Origin: Verrucomicrobiaceae bacterium
Lineage (GTDB): Bacteria > Verrucomicrobiota > Verrucomicrobiae > Verrucomicrobiales > Akkermansiaceae
Length of the DNA: 7,105 bases
Assembly (NCBI GenBank): GCA_003820635.1
Contig: RPOS01000152.1
Span: 1-7,105 of the forward strand
Reading direction: 5' to 3'
Shown here: piece after piece, positions 1-5,435 of the stretch
Layout of the letters: every line of letters starts with the position of its first letter
How positions within the stretch are numbered: position 1 is the stretch's first letter
Notes under the pieces: model-generated
What the model was told of the DNA's origin: nothing
The model's database searches: none
What the model saw: only the letters and a program-made list of their open reading frames with translations
Translations under genes and position numbers: made by a program

Positions 1-1
1 G

Positions 2-442
2 CGCCTGCCCGGCAAGGCCCGCGCCGTCATTTTCCCGGGGGATCTCGACCGCGGGGAAATCGCCGACATTCCGCTCTATGGCAACATCGCCGCCGGCATG
101 GCCCAGAATGTGGAGGCGGAGCGCCAAGGCTGCATCTCGGTGGACATCACGTCGCTCGGCATTCCCCGCCACGCCCGCACCTTCGCCCTTGAGGTCCGCG
201 GGGATTCGATGATTGACGCGCACATTTGCGACGGAGACACCGTGATCCTCGAGTTCCGCGAGCCCCGCAAGGGTGACATCGTTGCCGCGCTGATCGACGG
301 GGAGACCACCCTCAAGCGCTACCTCATCGAGAAAGGGAAACCCTTCCTGCGCGCCGAGAACCCGGATTATCCGGATCTCATTCCCGCCCGCGAGCTGGTC
401 ATCCAGGGCGTGCTGGTGGCCCTGCTGCGCCACGCGGCGTGA
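2..442 (+). CDS. lexA: LexA-type SOS repressor, C-terminal part (5' end outside window)
   Basis: LexA represses DNA-damage genes and is inactivated when RecA filaments stimulate its self-cleavage. The reading frame is open from base 2, so the gene starts before the window and the N-terminal helix-turn-helix is not visible. The visible part is the S24 peptidase domain. The segment IPLYGNIAAGMA holds the expected Ala-Gly cleavage site (bases 92-97). The catalytic Ser lies in RGDSMIDA (codon 206-208) and the catalytic Lys in TTLKRY (codon 314-316). Spacing and C-terminal length match LexA. The ATG at 98 lies just after the cleavage site and is an internal Met, not the start. The gene converges on pgi with a 57-nt gap. 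A phage CI-like or UmuD-like S24 protein is possible without the N terminus, but the LexA-like linker and cleavage context favour LexA. Confidence 0.8.
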   Translation, partial: RLPGKARAVIFPGDLDRGEIADIPLYGNIAAGMAQNVEAERQGCISVDITSLGIPRHARTFALEVRGDSMIDAHICDGDTVILEFREPRKGDIVAALIDGETTLKRYLIEKGKPFLRAENPDYPDLIPARELVIQGVLVALLRHAA

Positions 443-453
443 GGAAGGTGGCG

Positions 454-485
454 GCGGATTGCATCTGCCATGCCCGTTGATCCGC
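454..485. terminator. Weak hairpin between convergent lexA and pgi
   Basis: GCGGAT (454-459) can pair with ATCCGC (480-485), and inside it GCAT (461-464) can pair with ATGC (470-473) around a 5-nt loop. It is the only visible structure in the 57-nt gap between the two convergent stop codons, so a bidirectional terminator is plausible. There is no clear T-tract on either side, so the call is weak. Confidence 0.25.
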
Positions 486-499
486 ACTTCATTCCTTCT

Positions 500-2053
500 T
501 CAAAGCGAAAACCTGTCCTCGGCAGGAGTCACGCCCATGATGACGCACGCCACGCCGTTGGCGGCGAGGTGATTGAGGCAATGATAGACGTCCTCCGCAT
601 CGGCGGAAACGGCGGCGGCGATGGCTTCGGCGGACTGCGGCTCGTTGGTGAGGTTTTCTCTAACGATTTTCAGCAATTCCAGGAACACGCCCGCAGCCTT
701 TTTCCCGGCTTCGACGCCTGGTTGATGGTAGGCGTTGATGTGCACCAGTGAGGCGTAGAAGGAAACCGCGCGCTCGAACAGGGCGATGAGCAGGCCGAGC
801 GTGAACGGCGTGACTTCCGGGATGGAAATGGTGAGCGACTTCCGGCCCGCCGCGTGCAGCGCCTTGCGGGTGCCGCGGAAGAAGCCTTGCAGGTAGTCCG
901 CAGTGGTCGTGCCGGGATCGACCTCGATGCTCTTGCCCTGGCGGCCCTTGCGCACCTCGATGAAGCAGGCGAAGAAATTGTTCACTCCATCGCGAAGCTG
1001 CTGGATGTAGGCGTGCTGGTCGGTGGAGCCCTTGTTGCCGTAAACCGCAAGGCCCTGGTGGACGGTGTTGCCATCCAAATCCAGTTCCTTGCCCAGCGAC
1101 TCCATGATGAGCTGCTGGAGGTATTTGGAAAACAGGACGAGCGAATCCTTGTAGGGCAGCACGACCATGTCCTTCTCACCCCTGCCGTTGGAGCCGTGAT
1201 GCCAGGCGAGCGCGAGCTGCATCGCGGCGTTGGTTGCCACCTCCGGCCTGCGCGTTTCCTCATCCATCGCGGCGGCACCTTCTAACAGCCGGTCGATATC
1301 GATTCCCTGCAACGCGGCAGGCACCAGGCCCACGGTGGAAAGCACCGAGGTGCGGCCGCCCACCCAGTCTTCCATCGGGAAACGGGCGATGAAGTTCTGT
1401 TGCGTGGCGAATTGATCGAGCTTGGAGCCCGTGCCGGTGACGGCCACCGCGTGTTTGCCGAAATCCAGGCCCGCGGCCTCCCACGCGGCCTTGGCCTCCA
1501 GCATGCCGTTGCGCGTTTCCGGCGTGCCGCCGGATTTGGAAATGACGAGCACCAGCGTCTTGTCGAGGCCGGGAGCCTTGAGTTTTTCGATCACCGCGTC
1601 CATGCCGGCGGGATCGGTGTTGTCGAAGAAGAAGATCGGCAGTTTCGCGCCTTGGCCGATGGCCTCGGCGACGAGTTGTGGCCCGAGCGCGGAGCCACCG
1701 ATGCCGATGAGCAGGAGTTGTTGGAAACTTTTTCCGTCAGGAGCTTTCACTTCGCCGGAATGCACCTTGGAGGCGAAGTTTTTGAGATCGGCGAGCGGGC
1801 CGGTGATCGCCTGTTTCAACTCCGGCGTCGGCGCGAGCCCGGGATTGCGCAGCCAGTAGTGGCCGACCATCCGGCGCTCGTCCGGATTGGCGATGGCACC
1901 GGCTTCCAGTGCCTGGATGTCGGCGAAGGCCTTTGGGATCTTCGGCGCCATGCGGCTGTAAAACTCCGGCTCGATGTCCATCATGGAGAGATCCAGCGAG
2001 AAGCCGAACTGCGGGTAGCGGAGAAGCGATTGGTTGTAGGATTGCCAGGACAT
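500..2053 (-). CDS. pgi: Glucose-6-phosphate isomerase, cyanobacterial/plastid type
   Basis: This cytoplasmic enzyme interconverts glucose 6-phosphate and fructose 6-phosphate in glycolysis and gluconeogenesis. The 517-residue protein has the full catalytic set: phosphate-binding SKSGGTPET (172-180), the GGRTSVLS motif (232-239, Arg234), the base Glu318 in MESLGKE, His347 in STDQHAY and Lys451 in GVEAGKK. Segments such as [20 protein letters not shown] and the [16 protein letters not shown] block resemble cyanobacterial and plastid PGI as I recall them, rather than the E. coli type. The roughly 45-residue C-terminal tail (after about 470) also fits that group. I chose the ATG at 2053 because its MSWQSY start matches the family's N-terminal length. 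An in-frame TTG at 2074 overlaps the apt stop as TTGA and would add seven residues. Neither start has a clear Shine-Dalgarno. It is the last gene of the minus-strand set, 17 nt after apt. Confidence 0.95.
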   Translation of the reverse strand: MSWQSYNQSLLRYPQFGFSLDLSMMDIEPEFYSRMAPKIPKAFADIQALEAGAIANPDERRMVGHYWLRNPGLAPTPELKQAITGPLADLKNFASKVHSGEVKAPDGKSFQQLLLIGIGGSALGPQLVAEAIGQGAKLPIFFFDNTDPAGMDAVIEKLKAPGLDKTLVLVISKSGGTPETRNGMLEAKAAWEAAGLDFGKHAVAVTGTGSKLDQFATQQNFIARFPMEDWVGGRTSVLSTVGLVPAALQGIDIDRLLEGAAAMDEETRRPEVATNAAMQLALAWHHGSNGRGEKDMVVLPYKDSLVLFSKYLQQLIMESLGKELDLDGNTVHQGLAVYGNKGSTDQHAYIQQLRDGVNNFFACFIEVRKGRQGKSIEVDPGTTTADYLQGFFRGTRKALHAAGRKSLTISIPEVTPFTLGLLIALFERAVSFYASLVHINAYHQPGVEAGKKAAGVFLELLKIVRENLTNEPQSAEAIAAAVSADAEDVYHCLNHLAANGVACVIMGVTPAEDRFSL

Positions 2054-2070
2054 GGTGGTGATAGCCGGAT

Positions 2071-2592
2071 TCAATAGGTGAGGATGGCGCTGATTGGGTG
2101 CGGCGCGAGCTTGGCGCGGCCTTGGAGAAACGTCAGCTCGATGAGCACCGAGATGCCAGCGATGTTCGCACCGAGTTCGTCGAGCAGTTTCACGGCGGCC
2201 GCCGCGGTGCCGCCGGTGGCGAGCAGGTCATCGACCAACAGGATATTCTCGCCGGGTTTCACGGCGTCCTCATGCAGCTCGACGATGGCCTCGCCGTATT
2301 CGAGCGCATAGGCGGTCTGGCGGGTTTTCCATGGCAGCTTGCCCTTTTTTCTAACCGGAACGAAACCCGCGCCGAGGCGGTCGGCCACGGCGGCGGCGAA
2401 GATGAACCCGCGGGCGTCGATGCCGACCACCTTGTCGATCTTCGCGCCGCCCGCTGTCTCGCAGAGCAGCGAGATCGATTCGCGGAAGAGCTGTCCATCC
2501 GCGAGGATGGGCGTGATGTCCTTGAAGACGATTCCCGGTTTCGGGAAATCGACGACATCGCGGACGGCGGAGCGGAGGGATTCGGCTGACAT
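2071..2592 (-). CDS. apt: Adenine phosphoribosyltransferase
   Basis: Apt makes AMP from adenine and PRPP in purine salvage in the cytoplasm. The 173-residue protein is of normal family length. It starts with the typical [16 protein letters not shown] segment (15-30), followed by [14 protein letters not shown] (57-70) and the flexible-loop region VRKKGKLP (80-87). The PRPP-binding motif is [10 protein letters not shown] (120-129). The ATG at 2592 is chosen because [20 protein letters not shown] is the normal N terminus. The frame is open back to 2667, but that start would add 25 residues of low similarity and overlap rseP by 59 nt. The gene lies 16 nt after the rseP stop and 17 nt before the pgi ATG, so it is probably cotranscribed. 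No clear Shine-Dalgarno is visible, so translation may be coupled to rseP. Confidence 0.95.
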   Translation of the reverse strand: MSAESLRSAVRDVVDFPKPGIVFKDITPILADGQLFRESISLLCETAGGAKIDKVVGIDARGFIFAAAVADRLGAGFVPVRKKGKLPWKTRQTAYALEYGEAIVELHEDAVKPGENILLVDDLLATGGTAAAAVKLLDELGANIAGISVLIELTFLQGRAKLAPHPISAILTY

Positions 2593-2608
2593 GCTTTTGG
2601 CGCGGTGG

Positions 2609-4027
2609 TCAATCCGCAGGGAAAACGATTTCATCGCCCTTCGATGAGCTGCGGCCGAACTTGTCACCGATGTCCTTGGAGGTGACGTAAAGCATCAGCG
2701 AGATGAGCAGCAGGGCGCAGGCGGTTTGCAGGACTTCCAGCACCCGCGCTTTGACCGGACGGCGGGCGATTTTTTCCAGCACCGCAAGCGTGATGTGGCC
2801 GCCATCGAGCACGGGAAACGGCAGCATGTTGAGCACGGCAAGGTTCACGTTGAACAACACGACGAAGGCGAGGATGCGCCGCCAGCCGTTCTCGGTCTGC
2901 AGCAGGTCGAAGATGAGCGTGCCGATGCCCACCGGCCCGCTGAGGTGGTCGATGCCGATGCTGGAATCCTTGGCGACGACCGAGGTGATCGTCACCCACA
3001 TCATGTGCAGGCTGTCGGTGACCTGACTGACCGGGCCGGGGTGGACGATTCGCACATCGATTTCCTTGGAGTCGTCCCAGGCGACGCCGATCATGGGCTT
3101 GAGCCCCTCCGGCAGCAGCGGCTTGACCGGTTGGAGCGAAACCGTGCGCAGGGAGCCATCGGCGGATTTCAGCTCAATGGTGGCGGCGCGCCATTGGTTG
3201 GCCTCAAGGTGCTTGGAGAGCTGGGCGATGCTGAACAGCCGTTGGCCGTCCACGGTTAGGAATTCGTCGCCCTTGACGATGCCGGCTTTTGCGGCCGGGC
3301 TGCCGGGGAAAACCTCGCCGATGATGACCGGGCCGGCCGGAGAGATGCCCACCTGGCGCAGGCCGCGGCGCTGGAACCAACGCGATTCCTCAGTCTTGAA
3401 GCCGGAGGTGAGCGCGAGTGGCGCGGCTTCGCCCGGGCGCTCCACGGTGAAAACAATCTCATTGCCCCGGCTGAGGACCACGCGCTCGGTGATGGAGTCC
3501 AGCGAACCGGCGAAGCCATGCACCTCCTCGCCATTGATGGCGGTGATGCGATCGCCGGGGAGCAGACCGGCCTTGGCGGCGGGGCTGTCCGGCAGCACGA
3601 AGCCGACCACGGTGGAGGGGACGAAATCCTTCGGCTTGCCCACTTTCCACACCACCACCGCAGTGGCCAGCGCCAGCAGCATGGAGAACAAGGGCCCGGC
3701 GAAGGCGACGATGATCTTGTCCATCGCACTGATCTGCGGCAGCGGCTTTTCGGGTTTCTCGCCGCCTTCGAGTGCCTCCATTGGCGCCATTTGCGGCAGG
3801 GCGACGAAGCCGCCGGCCGGGATCCAGCCGAGGCCGTATTGCACGCCGTTGATTTCCTTTTTCCACAGCGGCTTGCCGAACCAGATCTGGAAACGGTCGA
3901 TCTGCAGGCCCCGCCATTTCGCGGCCCAGAAGTGGCCGAGTTCGTGGACGAAGATGATGATGTTGAAGATGACCAGAACGACGAGGATGAGCAACGCGAT
4001 CTGCAGGAAAGTGGCGAGGGCGGGCAT
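2609..4027 (-). CDS. rseP: RseP-type site-2 intramembrane zinc metalloprotease with two PDZ domains
   Basis: RseP-family proteases cut transmembrane segments of anti-sigma factors and remnant signal peptides in the inner membrane. The 472-residue protein opens with a hydrophobic helix (about 8-27) containing the zinc motif HELGH (28-32). A membrane-associated GLGWIPAGGFVAL segment follows (65-77), then a second transmembrane helix (about 104-127). Two PDZ domains follow: the first (about 139-215) has the DSPAAKAGLLPGD core, the second (about 233-303) has GSPAAKAGIVKGD. The C-terminal part has HLSGPVGI (361-368), a hydrophobic helix, the third metal-ligand motif NMLPFPVLDGG (400-410) and a last helix (about 431-447). 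In many bacteria rseP follows dxr; here the upstream neighbour is a LOG-family gene. The actual substrate cannot be told from this window. The ATG at 4027 gives the expected short cytoplasm-free N terminus; no Shine-Dalgarno is evident. Confidence 0.93.
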   Translation of the reverse strand: MPALATFLQIALLILVVLVIFNIIIFVHELGHFWAAKWRGLQIDRFQIWFGKPLWKKEINGVQYGLGWIPAGGFVALPQMAPMEALEGGEKPEKPLPQISAMDKIIVAFAGPLFSMLLALATAVVVWKVGKPKDFVPSTVVGFVLPDSPAAKAGLLPGDRITAINGEEVHGFAGSLDSITERVVLSRGNEIVFTVERPGEAAPLALTSGFKTEESRWFQRRGLRQVGISPAGPVIIGEVFPGSPAAKAGIVKGDEFLTVDGQRLFSIAQLSKHLEANQWRAATIELKSADGSLRTVSLQPVKPLLPEGLKPMIGVAWDDSKEIDVRIVHPGPVSQVTDSLHMMWVTITSVVAKDSSIGIDHLSGPVGIGTLIFDLLQTENGWRRILAFVVLFNVNLAVLNMLPFPVLDGGHITLAVLEKIARRPVKARVLEVLQTACALLLISLMLYVTSKDIGDKFGRSSSKGDEIVFPAD

Positions 4028-4095
4028 GGGTGCTTGGTGAACTGCGGGAAACTAGCGCCTTTGGCCATTCCGGCAAGTTCATTAAAACGCGGCAT

Positions 4096-4914
4096 TCAGC
4101 GCGCCATCGGCTTTTCGCCGAGCACCTTGATCGGGTGCGGCGTGCGCTTTTTCCGCAGGCCGAACTGCCGCACCGCGTGGCGCTGCAGGTGGGCCGCGGC
4201 GTCCTCCACGTCGTCGGTGAAGAAGATCAACTCCGGATCGTCCGGGCTGATCATGCCTTCGTCGGCCATGCGGTGGACGAAATCCATGAGCGGCTGCCAG
4301 TAGTCCTTGCCCATCAGGATGATCGGGAAGCCCTTGAGCTTGCCGGTCTGGATGAGGGTCATGGTTTCAAACATCTCGTCCATGGTGCCCGCACCGCCGG
4401 GCAGCACGATGAAGGCGTAGGAATACTTCACCAACACCACCTTGCGGGTGAAGAAGTAGCGCATGGTGATGGCCCGATGGACGTAGGGGTTGAGCTCCTG
4501 CTCGAAGGGCAGCTCGATGTTGATGCCGATCGAGCGTCCGCCGATCTCGAAGGCACCCTGATTGCCAGCCTGCATGATGCCCGGACCGCCGCCGGTCATC
4601 ACCGTGAAGCCGAGCCTCGCACAGGCCGCGCCCATTTGCCGGGCCATCTCATAATAACGGGTGCCGGGCTTGACGCGCGCCGAGCCGAAGATGGTGACGC
4701 AGGGACCGGCGAAGTGAAGCGCGCGGAAGGCTGTTAGAAGATCCTTGCCCACGCGCAGAAGCGTCATGAGGTTGCGCAGCCTCGTGGTGGGGCCGGAAAG
4801 CAGGGTGCGATCGTCGGTTTCCAATTCGAAGAGTTCCAGATTGCGGGCCTCTTCCTCGGTGATCTCGTGTTCCTCCCCATGCTGGGGAAGCTGCGGGCAT
4901 TCGGGCGCTTTCAC
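4096..4914 (-). CDS. LOG-family (TIGR00730-like) nucleoside 5'-monophosphate phosphoribohydrolase
   Basis: LOG-family enzymes release a purine base, classically a cytokinin and in several bacterial members adenine, from the nucleoside 5'-monophosphate, leaving ribose 5-phosphate. Many are mislabelled lysine decarboxylases. The 272-residue protein has TIFGSAR (74-80), GGGPGIM (108-114), MRYFFTRKV (151-159) and the defining PGGAGTMDE (172-180), in a Rossmann-like fold. An acidic N-terminal extension (1-40) and a basic C-terminal tail (about 250-272) flank the core. The start is a GTG at 4914: an in-frame TAG lies 12 nt upstream, no other start codon lies between, and AGGA is 7 nt upstream. It is the first gene of the minus-strand set, 68 nt before rseP. 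The true substrate (AMP, cytokinin-type nucleotide or other) is not readable from the sequence. Confidence 0.88.
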   Translation of the reverse strand: MKAPECPQLPQHGEEHEITEEEARNLELFELETDDRTLLSGPTTRLRNLMTLLRVGKDLLTAFRALHFAGPCVTIFGSARVKPGTRYYEMARQMGAACARLGFTVMTGGGPGIMQAGNQGAFEIGGRSIGINIELPFEQELNPYVHRAITMRYFFTRKVVLVKYSYAFIVLPGGAGTMDEMFETMTLIQTGKLKGFPIILMGKDYWQPLMDFVHRMADEGMISPDDPELIFFTDDVEDAAAHLQRHAVRQFGLRKKRTPHPIKVLGEKPMAR

Positions 4915-5033
4915 ACGCCCGTCCTAACACACGCGCCGCGCCGAGGCAAAATCCGAAAAGCGTTTGTTTGCAGCCCGGCAGCGGGTCTGGCAGGAAATCC
5001 GGTGCCGAAATCATCGGTTTGATCCGCTTTTGA

Positions 5034-5062
5034 ATAATCGCCGCACGCCATCACAAGGGCAA
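5034..5062 (-). promoter_or_regulatory. Possible sigma-70-type promoter for the LOG-rseP-apt-pgi operon
   Basis: Read on the minus strand, TTGCCC (5062-5057) and GATTAT (5039-5034) are separated by exactly 17 nt. Each box matches four of six consensus bases. Transcription would start near 5027, giving a leader of about 110 nt before the GTG of the LOG gene. Position and orientation suit the operon, but the match is modest and the consensus in this organism is not known. Confidence 0.3.
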
Positions 5063-5100
5063 CCAAGCACAAATACTGACTGCCGATCATGGAAGTGGCA

Positions 5101-5188
5101 CGGAGCGGCGGATTGCCTTCGGCCATGCGGGATGCGCTTTGCGATGTTAGAAGGCTCGCTATCGCTCGCTCCGCATTCCGATCCGCCG
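5101..5188. repeat. Nested inverted repeats; REP-like or structured-RNA candidate
   Basis: Three nested stems are visible: CGGCGGAT (5106-5113) with ATCCGCCG (5181-5188), perfect; GGGATGCG (5129-5136) with CGCATTCC (5172-5179), with one G-T pair; and GCGAT (5141-5145) with ATCGC (5161-5165). A small side hairpin GCC-TTC-GGC sits at 5115-5123 in the left arm, and GCTCGCT occurs twice in the apical part (5154-5160, 5164-5170). A repeated extragenic palindrome, a structured RNA and chance GC-rich pairing are all possible; nothing seen tells them apart. Confidence 0.35.
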
Positions 5189-5240
5189 ATGCCCATGAAG
5201 CGCCAATGAGTGGATGGGAAGCGCTCCATTGACCTCGCAT

Positions 5241-5270
5241 GGACGGGGCGAATCGGAGTGTCGCCCCTCC
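5241..5270. terminator. Strong GC hairpin in the spacer; terminator-like or part of a repeat element
   Basis: GGGGCGA (5245-5251) pairs perfectly with TCGCCCC (5261-5267) around a 9-nt loop. The helix extends by GGA (5241-5243) with TCC (5268-5270) across a single bulged C at 5244. There is no T-tract on either side, so intrinsic termination is uncertain. No gene on the plus strand ends just upstream. It might insulate fic from upstream transcription or belong with the structured element at 5101-5188. Confidence 0.4.
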
Positions 5271-5404
5271 TTGCGCCAATAGTGCGCCGATGTGCTGTTG
5301 GACGTTTGCCTGTTTCGTGGAATTTACAGGCGCTGCTTGATTTCTCCTAAATTTTCAAAAATTAGGAATTAGGGCTTGAAGTCTGGCTGCATTCTCCTAA
5401 TTTG

Positions 5405-5429
5405 CTCCTAATTCTTCGGAATTTAGGAG
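5405..5429 (+). promoter_or_regulatory. C(UUCG)G hairpin covering the fic Shine-Dalgarno
   Basis: In the transcript, 5405-5414 (CTCCTAATTC) pairs with 5419-5423 (GAATT) and 5425-5429 (AGGAG), leaving one bulged T at 5424. The loop is TTCG closed by C-G, the unusually stable tetraloop type. The 3' arm is the ribosome binding site of fic, so this fold would hide it. TTCTCCTAA at 5392-5400 can pair instead with TTAGGAGAA (5423-5431), as can the 12-nt copy at 5342-5353, so alternative structures compete for the same site. Confidence 0.5.
5425..5429 (+). promoter_or_regulatory. Shine-Dalgarno of fic
   Basis: AGGAG lies 6 nt before the fic ATG at 5436. It is the strongest ribosome binding site in the window, where most other starts show none, and it fixes the fic start. 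It is also the 3' arm of the repeat and hairpin described for the leader. Confidence 0.85.
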
Positions 5430-5435
5430 AAGGCC

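Larger units (their letters stand above)
5342..5431 (+). promoter_or_regulatory. fic leader with six TCCTAA/TTAGGA half-sites (putative operator array)
   Basis: An AT-rich stretch just before fic carries six copies of one half-site. TCCTAAATTTT (5345-5355) and AAAAATTAGGA (5357-5367) form an inverted repeat with a 1-nt spacer and one mismatch. AATTAGGG follows at 5367-5374. TCCTAATT occurs at 5395-5402 and again 11 nt later at 5406-5413. AATTTAGGA closes the set at 5420-5428. TTCTCCTAAATT (5342-5353) and AATTTAGGAGAA (5420-5431) are perfect 12-nt inverse copies that bracket the region. Clustered inverted and helically phased copies suggest binding by a dimeric regulator, possibly the Fic protein itself through its C-terminal domain (inference). 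I cannot place a convincing promoter; TTTACA at 5323-5328 is the best -35-like box, but the -10 is poor. Confidence 0.6.
4915..5435. other. 521-nt divergent intergenic region between the LOG gene and fic
   Basis: I see no convincing gene here; open frames on both strands lack Shine-Dalgarno sequences and recognisable protein features. From left to right it holds the LOG Shine-Dalgarno (AGGA near 4922-4925 on the minus strand), a possible minus-strand promoter (5034-5062), a GC-rich structured element (about 5101-5188), a strong hairpin (5241-5270), and an AT-rich repeat-bearing fic leader (5342-5431). The change from GC-rich to AT-rich sequence at about 5340 is abrupt. Confidence 0.7.

Noticed and set aside
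1400..2077. 225-codon plus-strand frame opposite pgi
   Set aside because: The minus strand encodes an unmistakable PGI with all catalytic residues.
2593..2667. Upstream apt start at 2667 giving a 198-residue protein
   Set aside because: The extra 25 residues overlap the end of rseP and are unlike the family N terminus; the ATG at 2592 gives the standard length.
3066..4303. Long plus-strand open frames (3066-4040 and 3518-4303) opposite rseP
   Set aside because: They lie antisense to a clearly conserved rseP frame, lack Shine-Dalgarno sequences, and have compositions (Ser/Pro/Arg-rich or His/Asp/Glu-rich) typical of complementary-frame shadows in GC-rich DNA.
4030..4737. 235-codon plus-strand frame opposite the LOG gene
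   Set aside because: The minus strand has intact LOG motifs; the plus frame is a His/Ala/Glu/Arg-rich shadow without recognisable features.
5089..5232. 47-codon plus-strand frame in the spacer
   Set aside because: It has no ribosome binding site, no recognisable features, and is laid directly over the nested inverted repeats, which better explain the sequence.
4911..5279. Minus-strand open frames in the spacer (4911-5279 and 5011-5229)
   Set aside because: They run through the two hairpin elements, have no Shine-Dalgarno and look like translated non-coding sequence.
5323..5353. Possible fic promoter (TTTACA, then TAAATT after 19 nt)
   Set aside because: The -35-like box is good, but the spacing is too long and the -10 is only a 4/6 match; not solid enough to list as a feature.
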